The notes: a model not told the origin generated them from the sequence alone. Positions 34,576 to 45,127 are shown, counted from the first letter of the stretch. The stretch is 64,000 bases of DNA from Gemmatimonadota bacterium (GCA_016719105.1 JADKAQ010000016.1:186001-250000); one strand, 5' to 3'. Translations and numbers: made by a program.

Positions 34576-36031
34576 TCACGTTCCCGAGCCGGGAGCGCTC
34601 AGGTGCACGACGGCGCGGTCGAGGCGCGCGAGCGAGCGGTCCCGACCGATCGCCAGGAGGACATCGAAGATGCCAGGGGTGGCCGCGACGCCGGTCAACG
34701 CCACGCGCATCGGCTGGAAGATCTTCCCAGCCCCGACCCCGCGCTGTTCGCCAAGCGACCGCAATGCGCCCTCCATCGCCTCGGCGCTCCACTCGCTGGC
34801 CGCCAGGCAGTCGCGGACGGCGCGGAGGAGGTCGGCGCTCGCCGAGGCGTCCTTCCACTGCTTGGCGACCGCATCGGCATCGTAGGCGAAGTCGTCCAGG
34901 AAGTAGGGGCGACACTGCGCCACGAGCTCGGGGACGGTGCGCGCGCGGACCCGCAGCAGCTCGAGCAGGCGGTGCCACCAGTCCGTGCGCGCCTCGAGCT
35001 CCTCGGCGGTCGCCAGCCCGGCCTCGACCACGAACGGGCGGAGGTAGGCATCGAGCGGCCCGATGGGCGCCTGGGCCAGGTGCTGCCCATTCATCCACTC
35101 GAGCTTCTTCGCATCGAACACGGCCGCCTTCTTGAGTAGCCCGTGGGCCGAGAAGTAGTCGATGAGCTCCTGGCGCGTCATGACCTCGCGATCGCCTCCC
35201 GGCGACCAGCCGAGCAGCGCCAGGAAGTTGCACATGGCGTCGGGAAGGATCCCGAGTTCGCGATAGTCGCCCACGGCGGTGGCGCCGTGCCGCTTGGAGA
35301 GCTTCTTCCCGTCCATCCCATGGATCATCGGGAGGTGGGCGAAGGTGGGCAGGGCCGCGCCTAACGCTTCGTACAGGAGGATCTGCTTCGGCGTGTTGGA
35401 GATGTGGTCATCGCCGCGCATGACGAGCGTGATCCCCATCGCGATGTCGTCGGAGACGACCGCCAGGTTGTAGATCGGCGTCCCGTCGGAGCGCAGGATG
35501 ATGAAGTCGTCGATGTCCTTGTTGGGGAACTCGATGTGCCCGTGCACGAGGTCCACCCAGCCGGTCGCCCCTTCGGGGACCCGGAAGCGGATCGTATACG
35601 GGTCGCCGCGGTCGAGGCGCGCCTGTAGCTCCTCGGGTGAGAGCTCGGCCATGCGCCGGTCGAAGTGGAACTGCTCGCCGCGGGCCTCGGCCTCCCAGCG
35701 CAGGTGATCGAGTTCCTGCGCGGTGGTGAAGTCGTGGTAGGCTGCCCCCGAGTCGAGGAGGCGATAGGCGTCGGCCTGGTGCCGCGGGAGATTGGCCCCC
35801 CTGGAAGGTGACCTCTTCGTCCCAATCGAGGCCAAGCCACTCCATCCCCTCGAAGATGGCGCGCGTGCTCTCGTCGGTGCTGCGGGCGCGGTCCGTATCC
35901 TCGATGCGGAGGAGGAACTTGCCGCCGGTCTTGCGCGCGTAGAGCCAGTTGAAGAGCGCGGTGCGCGCCCCGCCGACGTGGAGGTAGCCGGTGGGCGAGG
36001 GGGCGAAGCGGAGGCGCGGGGGTGTGGTCAC
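34576..36031 (-). CDS. gltX: Glutamyl-tRNA synthetase, with an apparent frameshift
   Basis: GltX charges tRNA-Glu. The N-terminal frame starts at 36031 with RLRFAPSPTGYLHVGGART (HIGH-type motif) and LLRIEDTDRAR. At a run of six G on the minus strand (about 35796-35801) the frame must shift; with five G the protein reads DWDEEVTFQGANLPRHQ and continues in the second frame through HGMDGKKLSKRHGA (KMSKS-type motif) to the anticodon-binding domain. The total is about 484 residues, a normal size. The extra G is most simply a homopolymer error, as the enzyme is essential unless another copy exists. It lies upstream of the lexA-like gene. Confidence 0.88.
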
Positions 36032-36088
36032 GCGAAGATCGATGGAAGGGGCACTCGGGTCCGTCGCGCGCTGGTCGAGTCGCGCCGA

Positions 36089-36137
36089 ACGCGAGACGGG
36101 AGACGGAGGACACTTTCGTCTCCCGTCTCCCGTCTCG
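36089..36137. repeat. GGGAGACG-type inverted boundary repeat
   Basis: Units of GAGACGGGAGACGG face their reverse complement CCCGTCTCCCGTCTCG across a short loop, between gltX and tRNA-Ser. This is the seven-base variant of the GAAGACGG family arranged as a hairpin. Confidence 0.7.
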
Positions 36138-36156
36138 AAGCTGCTGTTGTTGTCAC

Positions 36157-36245
36157 GGAGACGGAGGGATTCGAACCCTCGATACAGGTTGACCCCGTAT
36201 GCCGGTTTAGCAAACCGGTGCCTTCAGCCTCTCGGCCACATCTCC
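36157..36245 (-). tRNA. tRNA-Ser (GCT)
   Basis: The minus strand gives an 89-base class II tRNA. The acceptor arms GGAGATG and CGTCTCC pair with one wobble, the anticodon loop within ACCGGTTTGCTAAACCGG carries GCT, a long variable arm follows, and the T arm is GAGGGTTCGAATCCCTC. Confidence 0.95.
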
Positions 36246-36389
36246 CAGGGCGTGCTTTTGTCTGTCCGGGCGCTTCAGGAGCTTTGTCGGACCGGGAGGA
36301 TGTTAGTCCCGGGTGGGGGAGAGGTCAACGGACCGGGGGGAACGCGGGCCTCGCCGAGACGGCGACGGACGCGAACACCGAGCGAGAGC

Positions 36390-36471
<82 letters not shown>

Positions 36472-36592
36472 CGATCTTGGGATTATGACGGAGGAGCGCT
36501 CCGTGGGCAACGGGGCATCCCTCTCCGGGCTCCTCGGCGGAAGCGGCCTCACCCCCCGCGCCACGCATCCCCGTTGCGCCGCGCGCGATCGC

Positions 36593-37423
36593 TCAGGCCC
36601 GGGTTGCCAGCGCCATCGCCACCGCCTGGACCACTCCATCGTCCTCCACGTTCCCCACCACGTGGCGGGCGAGCGCCAGCGCCGGCGGCTCGGCGTTCCC
36701 CATCGCCACCGGCCACCCCACCAGCCGCAACGCGGGCGTGTCATTGAGTCCATCGCCTACGTACATCACGTTTTCGAGCGCGACGCCGTACGCGGTGGCG
36801 ATGGCGCGGACGGCCGATCCCTTGTCCACGCCGGTGCGCGTGAGGTTGACGAAGACGTGATCGGGGAGCGCCGGCCCTAACGAGGGTGAGACCTCGAGGC
36901 CGGGATGGGGTTCGGCGAGTACCGCCGCCAGCTCGTCGTGCGCCAGCAGCCACTGGGCGCGCACCACCGGTGGGGGCAATGACTCGAACGCCCGGGGGGC
37001 GAAGGCGAGGCCCAGCAGCGAGGCGTGCACGCGAGCAATCTCCGACACGCTCTCCGTCACGTACTCGTCGTCGCTGTACAGCTCGAGCGGACGGTCACAC
37101 GCGCGGGCACGCGCCACCAGCATGGACACGGTCTCGGGTGCGAGGGCGCTGGACTGCGAGCCTCCGCTGCCCAGGTGAAGGACGCTGGCCCCATTCTGGA
37201 AACAGTGCCACCCGGCGGCGTCGACGCGCAGGGCCAGGTCGCGCGTGACGCCGAAGCCCGGACGCCCGGAGCAGATCGCCAGCTGCACGCCGGCGTCCCG
37301 TGCCCGGGCGAGGGCGTCCCACACGCCATCACGCACAGCACCGGCGGCTCCGAGCAACGTCCCGTCGACGTCGAGGCAGATCAGCGCGACGGCGCCGTCG
37401 CGCGATGGGGCAGGGCGCGTCAC
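36593..37423 (-). CDS. Cof-type HAD-IIB sugar phosphatase
   Basis: This 276-residue hydrolase has the HAD nucleophile motif LDVDGTLLG (Asp18, Asp20), the motif II ICSGRPGFG, a C2-type cap in the middle, and GDGLNDTPAL near residue 245 for metal binding. This is the Cof/YidA subfamily, which acts on sugar phosphates and related compounds. It follows the PTS genes on the same strand, so it may remove phosphate from the imported sugar or relieve sugar-phosphate stress. The start is a GTG. Confidence 0.85.
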   Translation of the reverse strand: MTRPAPSRDGAVALICLDVDGTLLGAAGAVRDGVWDALARARDAGVQLAICSGRPGFGVTRDLALRVDAAGWHCFQNGASVLHLGSGGSQSSALAPETVSMLVARARACDRPLELYSDDEYVTESVSEIARVHASLLGLAFAPRAFESLPPPVVRAQWLLAHDELAAVLAEPHPGLEVSPSLGPALPDHVFVNLTRTGVDKGSAVRAIATAYGVALENVMYVGDGLNDTPALRLVGWPVAMGNAEPPALALARHVVGNVEDDGVVQAVAMALATRA

Positions 37424-37469
37424 GCCACCTCAGCCGTCAGCTGCAGCGGTGCGGCAGGCGGACACGCCA

Positions 37470-39316
37470 TCAGGACGTTGCGCCGACGGGTGCCGCGCTC
37501 GCCATTGCCGCCGCGATCCCCGCGGCGTCCTCTCCAACGATCACGTGCACGACCCCGCCGTCCAGGCGCATGACACCGCGGGCTCCGGCCCGCGCGAGCG
37601 CCCCGTCGTCCGCCCGCGCCGGATCGACGAGCACGACGCGCACGCGCGTGATGGCGACCGCCTCGTGGGCCTGGATGTTTCCCGCGCCCCCGAGCGCCGC
37701 GACGAGTTCAGCGGCGCGTGTGCGATGCCCCGGAGTGATCGTGACGGCTGCCGCCGAGGCGGCTTTGGCGGCGGCACCGTTGGGCGCCGTGTCGGTGGGC
37801 ACACCCCAGCGGTACTGCGCCCCGCCGCGGCCTGTGGATGCGCCAGGATGTACTCCTCCATGTCGGTCTTCAGGTTCTCCGAGCGCGTCCCGAAGATGGC
37901 CTGCATCCCGTCGCCGACCTTCACCACGCCCGCGGCGCCTAACGCCTTGAGCGCGTCGGCGCTGGCGCGCGACACGTCGTGCAGGTCGACGCGCAGGCGG
38001 GTGATACAGGCGTCGAGGTTCTTGATGTTGCCCGCCCCCCCGAACGCCGCGACGAGCCGTCCCGCCATGCTGTCGCCCGCACCGGCGAGCGCCCCATCGC
38101 CCGTTGCCGCCCCCCCCGACTCGTCAGGCAGCGCGACGGCGTCCTCGATCTCGCGTCCCGGCGTCTTGAGGTCGCGCTTGAGGATCATCGTGCGGAAGAG
38201 CGTGAAGTACAGCAGGGCCCACAGCGGCCCGAGCCAGAGGAACCACAACCCCCGCGTCGAGTTGGAGAAGAGGACGACGTAGTCGATGAGCCCGTGCGAG
38301 AACGTCGTGCCGTGCCGGATCCCCAGTTCCACCGAGACGAAGTACGCGAGCGCGGCCAGGAGCGCGTGCACGATATACAGGAGCGGCGCCACGAACATGA
38401 AGGCGAACTCGATCGGCTCGGTGATCCCGGTGAGGAACGACGTGAGCGCCGCCGAGATCATGATGCCGCCAACCTTGGCGCGGTTCTCCGGGCGGGCCGT
38501 GCGCCACATCGCGATCGCCGCCGCCGGCAGCCCCCACATCTTGAACAGGTAGCCCCCCGCCAGGTACCCCGCCGTGGGATCGCCAGCTGCAAATCGGGGG
38601 ATCTCGCCGGTGAGCACCTGCCCGGTGGTGGGATCGGTGAACTGTCCCACCTGGAAGAAGAACGGGACGTTCCAGATGTGGTGCAGCCCGAACGGGATGA
38701 GCGAGCGCTCGACGACCCCGTAGATCGAGAAAGCCAACGCGGGATTGCTGCTCGCCGCCCAGTGCGAGAAGACGTCGATCTGGTGCCCGATCGGCGGCCA
38801 GACGACGCTGAGCACGATCCCGGCCAGGACGGCGCCGAGCGCCGTCAGGATCGGGACCGAACGCTTGCCGGCGAAAAACCCGAGGTAGGCGGGGAGCGTA
38901 ACGCGATAAAAGCGATTGAACAGGAGGGCGGCCACGGTGCCGATCAGGATCCCGCCGAAGACGCCGGTCTCGATCGACGGCATCCCCAGGATCTGCTTGG
39001 GATCGTAGCCCACCAGCGGGGCCATGACCCCCATCGTGGCGATCATGACCGCGAACCCCACCACCGCGGCCAGCGCCGCCACACCGTCGTTCCCCGTCAG
39101 CCCCAACGCCACACCGATCGCGAAGATGAGCGGGAGGTTCCCGAAGATCGCGTTCCCGGCCTGGGCCATGACGCTGGAGACGATGGCCGGGAGCACGCTG
39201 AACTTGGCGCTCCCCACGCCGAGCAGGATGCCGGCCGCCGGGAGGACCGACACCGGGAGCATCAACGACTTGCCGATCTTCTGCAGCCACCCGAAGGCGG
39301 CGCGTCCCTGACTCAT
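37470..39316 (-). CDS. PTS glucose/N-acetylglucosamine-type EIICB with a second, inactive EIIB domain (apparent frameshift)
   Basis: From the ATG at 39316, residues 1-380 form the EIIC permease of the glucose/GlcNAc family with about ten helices and the substrate motif GITEPIEF (298-305). EIIB follows, with the phosphorylated Cys437 in NLDACITRLRV. After residue about 494 the frame breaks between about 37834 and 37802; in the next frame a second EIIB-like domain continues to 37470 (LVAALGGAGNIQAHEAVAIT), where the active cysteine is replaced by alanine. Whether the two frames form one protein (single-base error) or a separate GTG-started ORF is open. It takes sugar in while phosphorylating it, with phosphate from the adjacent EIIA-HPr-EI protein. 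Confidence 0.82.
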
Positions 39317-39375
39317 CTGGGAGTGCTCCGAAGGAGAAGTGGCGTCACGCGTGACACCGAGAAAGCGATCCGACC

Positions 39376-41949
39376 TTACCCATGACGCGCCGCGACGATG
39401 GCCCGCACCTCGGCCCCGTCGGCCGCATCGAGGGCCTGTCGCGCCGTGTCCTGGCACTCGGCGAGCGACAGCGAGCGCACGCGCGCCTTCACCGCCGGCA
39501 CCAGCGGAATGTCGGCACTGAGTTCGTCCACGCCGAGTCCTACGAGGACGGGGATGGCGTGCAGGTCGCCGGCCAGTGCACCGCAGATGCCGACCCAGCG
39601 CTTGTGGGCGCGTGCCCCGGCCACGGTGCGCTCGATGAGGCGCAGCACCGACGGGTGCAACGCGTCGACCTGCGGGGCGAGGCGCGGGTTGGTACGGTCC
39701 ATCGCCAGCGTGTACTGCGTGAGGTCGTTGGTCCCGATCGAGAAGAAGTCGGCCTCGCGCGCGAAGCGCTCGGCGATGAGCGCCGCCGCCGGAATCTCGA
39801 TCATGATCCCGACCGGGATGGGCGCCACGCCTAACGCTTCGCGTTCGTGGTCCACCAGCGCCTTGGCGGCGCGCCACTCGGCCAGGGTGGCGATCATCGG
39901 GAACATCATCGCCACCTTCCCGGTCTTCGACGCGCGCAGGATGGCCCGCACCTGCGTGCGGAACAGCTCGGGGCGGGCCAGCGTGAGGCGGACGCCGCGC
40001 TCTCCCAGGAAGGGGTTGAGCTCGGTGGCCACATCGAGGTAGGGGAGCGGCTTGTCGCCCCCGACGTCGAGCGTGCGGATCACGAGGATGCGCTCTGGAC
40101 CGAGCGCGCGCGCAACGGTCCGGTAGCTGTTGGTCTGCTCGTCCTCGTCGGGCGCGGTGCGCCGATCCATGAAGAGGAACTCGCTGCGCAGCAGCCCCAC
40201 CCCCTCGCCCCCCACCTCGGGGACGCGAGCCCCCTCTGCCACCGCACCGATGTTGGCCACCACTTCCATGCGATGGCCGTCGCGCGTGATCGCTGGCGCC
40301 ATCGCCAGCGCCAGTTCACGTCCGCGACGGTCGGCATCGACCGCCTGTCGCTCGACGATGCGCGCCTCGTCGGCCGCGCTCGGCGCCGTGTTGACCGTCC
40401 CGCGGTCACCGTCCACGGCCACGCGAGTGCCGGCGGGGAGAGCAAGAATGCGGGGGTCGACACCGGCGACCGCCGGGAGCCCCAGTCCGCGCGCGAGGAT
40501 GGCCACGTGCGACGTCGCACTCCCCATCGTCGTGCACAGGGCGCGAACGCGCGTGCGGTCGAGTCCTGCCGTGTCGGACGGCGTCAGGTCCTCTGCCACG
40601 ACGATCGAGTCGGGGGGCACGTCCACCGGTGCCGAGCCACCAACGAGGAGATGCAGCACGCGTCGCCCGACGTCGCTGAGGTCGGTGGCGCGACCGCGGA
40701 GGACGGCGTTGTCGAGTGCGTGCAGCCGGTCGACTTGCGAGCGATAGGCCTGGCGCCAGGCGTGCGCGGCCGAGTCGCCGGCGCGGATGTGCGCCGCCGC
40801 CCGGTCGAGCACTTCGGGGTCCTCGAGCAGTTCCTGGTGCGCGACGAAGATGGCCGCATGGTCGGCATCGGCCTCTGCACTCAGGCGCTCCCGCAACCCC
40901 TCGAGCTGGAGGTGAGCCGCAGCGATCGCTGATTCCATCGCGCGCTGTTCCTGGATGGGATCGGCCCCTCGCTCCTCCACGACCGCTTCGTCGTGACGCA
41001 GATGGAAGACGTGTCCGATCGCGAGCCCCGGCGACGCCGCAACGCCGCGCAGCACCCCCTCGGCCAGCGGCTCCGCTGGAGTCACGGCGGCTGGAGCGGC
41101 GGCGGCGGGCCGAACGTGACTCGCGGACTCGCGCGCCAACTCGCCCGCGGACGCATCGAGGTCGGTGGCCAGGATGCCGAGCAGTGCCGCGATCGCCTCG
41201 GCCGCGTCGGCGCCACGTCCGACGACGGTAAGGGCGTCGCCGCCGCCCACCTCGAGCGCCATGATGGAGACCACACTGCGGGCGTTGGCTTCGCGATCGC
41301 CTTTCTGCAGCCGCAGGTCGGCGGCAAAGCGCCGGGCCGTGGCCGCGACAACGGCGGCGGGACGCGCGTGGAGTCCGGTGCGCGAGGCGACGACCACCGG
41401 TGGCGAGGTAACGGTGTCGGCGCCGGCGTCGACTGGTGCGGCGGCCGTGCTGGCCGCGGCCGGGATGTCGATCTCCAGAAGGACATCGCGTCCGGCGACC
41501 ACCGTCCCCGTGCGTGGCCGGAGCGCGGAGATGCGGTCGACGTTGGAGACCAGGATTTCCGTCAGCAGCGATCGCGCGCGACGAGCGACGACATCGGCGT
41601 CGAAGCGGAGGAGGAGCTCGCCGGCCCGCACCTGCTGCCCCGCCTTCACGGCCGGATGGAAGCCGGCCCCCTGCAGCAGTACGGTATCGAGCCCGACGTG
41701 GATCACGAGCTCGAGCCCGGCCACGTCGAGTGTGACCGCGTGCGCGGAGCGGTGCACCTGCCGGACGACGGCATCGCACGGCGCGACGATCTCGTTGCCG
41801 ACAGGGTCGATGGAGATCCCATCGCCGGCGAGGCGCTGGGCGAAGACGGGGTCGGGGACCTCGTCGAGAGGGACGACGACGCCCGAGACGGGGGCGAGCA
41901 GCGTCAGCGTCGTGTAGGCGGCGATCGGCGCGATGAGGGGCTCCGGCAT
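39376..41949 (-). CDS. PTS EIIA-HPr-EI multiphosphoryl transfer protein
   Basis: This 857-residue protein joins three PTS proteins. Residues about 1-165 are a glucose-type EIIA with phosphorylated His84 (LVIHVGLDTV). Residues about 183-268 are HPr with His194 (TGLHARPAA) and a regulatory-type Ser225 (ANARSVVSIM). Residues about 298-857 are enzyme I with His481 (GSATSHVAILARG), LLRSEFLFMDR, FFSIGTNDLTQY and the C-terminal KRWVGICGALAGD. It carries phosphate from PEP to the EIIB of the adjacent gene, so this locus holds a full PTS chain. The start at 41949 is chosen from the EIIA N-terminus; no clear ribosome-binding site is seen. Confidence 0.93.
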   Translation of the reverse strand: MPEPLIAPIAAYTTLTLLAPVSGVVVPLDEVPDPVFAQRLAGDGISIDPVGNEIVAPCDAVVRQVHRSAHAVTLDVAGLELVIHVGLDTVLLQGAGFHPAVKAGQQVRAGELLLRFDADVVARRARSLLTEILVSNVDRISALRPRTGTVVAGRDVLLEIDIPAAASTAAAPVDAGADTVTSPPVVVASRTGLHARPAAVVAATARRFAADLRLQKGDREANARSVVSIMALEVGGGDALTVVGRGADAAEAIAALLGILATDLDASAGELARESASHVRPAAAAPAAVTPAEPLAEGVLRGVAASPGLAIGHVFHLRHDEAVVEERGADPIQEQRAMESAIAAAHLQLEGLRERLSAEADADHAAIFVAHQELLEDPEVLDRAAAHIRAGDSAAHAWRQAYRSQVDRLHALDNAVLRGRATDLSDVGRRVLHLLVGGSAPVDVPPDSIVVAEDLTPSDTAGLDRTRVRALCTTMGSATSHVAILARGLGLPAVAGVDPRILALPAGTRVAVDGDRGTVNTAPSAADEARIVERQAVDADRRGRELALAMAPAITRDGHRMEVVANIGAVAEGARVPEVGGEGVGLLRSEFLFMDRRTAPDEDEQTNSYRTVARALGPERILVIRTLDVGGDKPLPYLDVATELNPFLGERGVRLTLARPELFRTQVRAILRASKTGKVAMMFPMIATLAEWRAAKALVDHEREALGVAPIPVGIMIEIPAAALIAERFAREADFFSIGTNDLTQYTLAMDRTNPRLAPQVDALHPSVLRLIERTVAGARAHKRWVGICGALAGDLHAIPVLVGLGVDELSADIPLVPAVKARVRSLSLAECQDTARQALDAADGAEVRAIVAARHG

Positions 41950-42075
41950 GGGATGCGAGGTGACGCAGGGAATCGTGGCGAGCGGAAGCCCCGATTGGAA
42001 GAGGCTCGCACGGTCCCCTCCGCATCTGCTCCTGCTGACTCGCGATCGCGCCCGGGCCGGCGCATCTTCACGCCC

Positions 42076-45072
42076 ATGCGAGACTTCTCCGCCTGCCGCC
42101 GCCCCCGCGCTGTTTTCGTCGCCGTCGCCGCGGCCTGTCTCACCCTTGCGGTTCCGCTCGTGCTGCGTGCCCAGCCGTCCACACGCGCCCGGGCATGGGA
42201 GGGGACGCTCACTCTGCCGACGTACGACGAAGGGCGGCCGGACGTGAACCCGCCCTTCGACCTCCTGCAGCCGGCGGGGCGCCCCAACTATCCGTACACC
42301 ATCCGCGACGTCCTCACCGACGTGCGGCGGCCGCGCGCCTGGCGCGCCCTCTTTCTCGAGAACGAGTACCTCAAGTGCTCGGTCCTCCCCGACCTTGGCG
42401 GGCACCTGTACTCGTGCACCGACAAGGTGAACGGCCAGGAGATGTTCTACGCCAACGGGTCGATCAAGGTCTCCAACATCGCTTATCGCGGGTCGTGGGC
42501 GGCCTTCGGGATCGAGTTCAACTTCCCGGTCTCGCACAACTGGATGACGACCTCGCCGGTGGACTTTGCCCTGCGCGAGGAGGCGGACGGCAGCGCCTCG
42601 GTCTGGGTGGGGAACGTCGATCGGCCCTACGGGATGCAGTGGACGGTGAAGCTCACCCTGCGCCCCGGCACGGCGCTGTTGGAGCAGCACACCACGCTCT
42701 ACAACCGCAGCGACGTGCGCCGCCGCTTCTACTGGTGGACCAACGCCGGGGTGCGCGCCTTCGACGACACGCAGATCCTCTACCCCATGAAGTTCACCGC
42801 GTCGCACGGCTTTGCCGACGTCGACACCTGGCCGGTGGATTCTCGCGGGACCGACAACTCCGTCCTGAAGAACCACATCTACGGCCCGGTGTCGCGCTTT
42901 GCGCATGCAAGCCGAGAGGGGTTCATGGGGATCTGGCATCCGCGCACCAACGCCGGCGTCGCGCACTACGCCCCGCCCGAGGAACTGCCGGCCAAGAAGA
43001 TCTGGTCGTGGGGGGTGGACGCCGATGCGCTCGATTGGCGGCGCCAACTCTCCGACGACTCCAGCGCCTACGTGGAGATCCAGGCGGGGCTCTTCCGCGA
43101 CCAGGAGACGTACGGCTTCCTGCAGCCGCAGGATGCGGTGTCGTTTCGCGAGTACTGGATGCCGCTGCGCGCGATCGGGGGGCTCACGCGGATGAACCCC
43201 AACGGGGCGTTGCACCTCGAGGCGGTGCAGGTGGGCGCGGACTCGCTGGAGATTCGCGCGACGGTGCAGCTGACGAGGCGACTCGATGGCGGGCGCGTGA
43301 CGCTGGCGGCAGGGCGCACGGAAGCGACGGCGACGACTGGGCTTTCGCCCGACCGCGTCACGCGGCTCGTCGTGCGCGTCCCCCAGGGAACACCACCGGC
43401 GCACGTCGAGCTTCGCGGGGCCGACGGCACCGTCCTGATGCAGCACACGCAGGGCGTCTTCGACTATCTCCCCGACTCGCTGGTGAAGGTGGGTCGGCAG
43501 CCCGCGCACGCCTGGCGTGCCCCGGTCGAGCGTCGCGAGGGCGACTGGCTCTCGTACGGCGAGGACCGCGAGGTGAACGGCGACCAACTCGGCGCGTTAG
43601 GCGCCTATCGGTCTGGGCTGATGGTCAATCCGCTCGACCTTTCGCTGCTGCGCGCCTCGGCCCGACTGGAAGTGTCGCTGGGACACCACGTGCTGGGCGT
43701 GGAGCACGCCACGCAGGCCCTCGCGCTGCAGCCGGCGGACCATGAGATGGCCTACTACCGCGGGCTGGGCCGCCTGGCGCTGCACGACACCGCCCGCGCC
43801 CGCGTCGACTTCGAGCAGGCGCGCCAGTTTGGGCCCACGCGCGCGGCCGCCATCCTCGCGCTCGCGCGCTGCGGCGTCCCGTTGTACGGCGACATGACGA
43901 CGCCCCTCGCGCAGGTCGTCAGCGGCGCTGCGTCAGCGCGCGCGACGCGGCTACACGAGACTCGCCTCCTCGCGGCGTGGCGCCTCTCGCGAATGCCGCG
44001 CGGTGGCGTGTCGCTCGACCTGCGCGCGCTGGCGGACAGCGTGCTGGCGGCAGCGCCAGCCAGCAACCTTGCGCGTTGGTTGCACCGCGAGATCGCCGGG
44101 GGCGACTCGGCGCTCGCCGTGCACCTGGCGGGAGACGCCGAGCGCGTGCTGGAGGTCGCCGACGCGCTCCTCGACGCGCGCGCGGACTCGGAAGCGGTCG
44201 CCCTGCTCGCCACCCGCTGGCCCGATGACGGGCGCGTGGTGCGCGAGGCGGGGATGCCACATCCCAACCAGCACGTGTTGGTGGCGTACTACCGGGCCTT
44301 CGCCTCGAGCCGGGCAGGACGCGATCCCGCCGCGCTGCTCGACAGCGCCACCGCGCTTCCGCTCACCTATGTGTTCCCCAACCGGCCGCGCGATCGTGAG
44401 GTGCTGGAGTGGGCCCAGCGCGCGCGCCCCAGGGACGCCTCGGCCCGCTACCTGCTGGGGATGCTCGCCATGCAGCGCGGCGACGTGCGCGACGCGTCGG
44501 CGATGTGGAGCAGCGTGCTCGCGGCACGTCCGACGGGGGTCCCGGCACTGCATCGGAATCTCGTCCAGGCATTGCTCCTGACGGGTGCGGATCCGGCGAG
44601 CGTCGTCGCCGTGTCGGCCGAAGCGACGCGGGCCGAGCCCTCCAACCCCGAGGTGTGGGTCATCCACGACTCGCTCATGGCCCGGACCGGGAAGAGCGCC
44701 ACTGAGCGTGCGGCGCAACTCGACCGCTACCCCGACAAGCCGGGGATGCCGACCGCGCTCGTCTATCGTTATGCACGCCTCCTTGCCGCGGCCGGTCGCT
44801 TCGACGACGCCGAGGCGCTCTTCGCCGATCGATTCTTCTCGCGCGTGGAAGGGGGGACGAACCCGCGCGGCGTCTGGCTCGAGGTGCGCGTGGCGCGCGC
44901 CGAGGCGCTGGCGCGGGCAGGGAAGTGCAGCGACGCTCGGCGTGTTCTGACCTCACTCGCCCGCCCAGTCGCACGCCGAGCCTTCACCAACGACGGCATG
45001 CGAGAACAGCTCGCGAAGCCCCCCATCGCCGCGCGCGTGAAGTCCATCGAGCAGCGCTGCGCACCGTCATGA
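42076..45072 (+). CDS. Secreted DUF5107 and TPR protein
   Basis: This 998-residue protein begins with a signal peptide (about residues 10-33, ending LRAQP). Residues about 40-430 are a DUF5107 domain, with YLKCSVLPDLGGHLYSCTDK, HNWMTTSPVDF, QHTTLYNRSDVRRRFYWWTN and FREYWMPLRAIGG; this fold resembles the galactose mutarotase-like domain of carbohydrate-active proteins. Residues about 490-980 are TPR-like helices, for instance AYRSGLMVNPLDLSLLRA and YLLGMLAMQRGDVRDASAM. It may bind or process glycans outside the cell. It is divergent from the PTS EIIA-HPr-EI gene, which hints at a sugar-related role. Confidence 0.8.
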   Translation: MRDFSACRRPRAVFVAVAAACLTLAVPLVLRAQPSTRARAWEGTLTLPTYDEGRPDVNPPFDLLQPAGRPNYPYTIRDVLTDVRRPRAWRALFLENEYLKCSVLPDLGGHLYSCTDKVNGQEMFYANGSIKVSNIAYRGSWAAFGIEFNFPVSHNWMTTSPVDFALREEADGSASVWVGNVDRPYGMQWTVKLTLRPGTALLEQHTTLYNRSDVRRRFYWWTNAGVRAFDDTQILYPMKFTASHGFADVDTWPVDSRGTDNSVLKNHIYGPVSRFAHASREGFMGIWHPRTNAGVAHYAPPEELPAKKIWSWGVDADALDWRRQLSDDSSAYVEIQAGLFRDQETYGFLQPQDAVSFREYWMPLRAIGGLTRMNPNGALHLEAVQVGADSLEIRATVQLTRRLDGGRVTLAAGRTEATATTGLSPDRVTRLVVRVPQGTPPAHVELRGADGTVLMQHTQGVFDYLPDSLVKVGRQPAHAWRAPVERREGDWLSYGEDREVNGDQLGALGAYRSGLMVNPLDLSLLRASARLEVSLGHHVLGVEHATQALALQPADHEMAYYRGLGRLALHDTARARVDFEQARQFGPTRAAAILALARCGVPLYGDMTTPLAQVVSGAASARATRLHETRLLAAWRLSRMPRGGVSLDLRALADSVLAAAPASNLARWLHREIAGGDSALAVHLAGDAERVLEVADALLDARADSEAVALLATRWPDDGRVVREAGMPHPNQHVLVAYYRAFASSRAGRDPAALLDSATALPLTYVFPNRPRDREVLEWAQRARPRDASARYLLGMLAMQRGDVRDASAMWSSVLAARPTGVPALHRNLVQALLLTGADPASVVAVSAEATRAEPSNPEVWVIHDSLMARTGKSATERAAQLDRYPDKPGMPTALVYRYARLLAAAGRFDDAEALFADRFFSRVEGGTNPRGVWLEVRVARAEALARAGKCSDARRVLTSLARPVARRAFTNDGMREQLAKPPIAARVKSIEQRCAPS

Positions 45073-45080
45073 CAAACGAA

Positions 45081-45109
45081 AGAGGGCCGCATCCCCGATG
45101 CGGCCCTCT
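45081..45109. terminator. Bidirectional intrinsic terminator
   Basis: A perfect 13-base stem (AGAGGGCCGCATC against its complement) with a three-base loop sits between two convergent genes, 8 bases after one stop and 21 before the other. CTCT/CGAAA tracts flank it. Confidence 0.75.
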
Positions 45110-45127
45110 CTCGTCTCCCGTCTCCCG
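45108..45127. repeat. GGGAGACG-type boundary repeat (short)
   Basis: Two or three units of TCTCCCG-like sequence sit between the terminator and the DUF2723 stop codon. Same family as the run at 36089. Confidence 0.5.

Noticed and set aside
39317..39877. An N-terminal extension of the EIICB frame
   Set aside because: It runs antisense to the EIIA-HPr-EI gene and carries only Arg/His-rich sequence; the EIIC N-terminus starts at 39316.
40993..42075. A 361-codon extension upstream of the DUF5107 protein
   Set aside because: It is antisense to the PTS fusion gene, and a signal peptide begins at the internal ATG at 42076.
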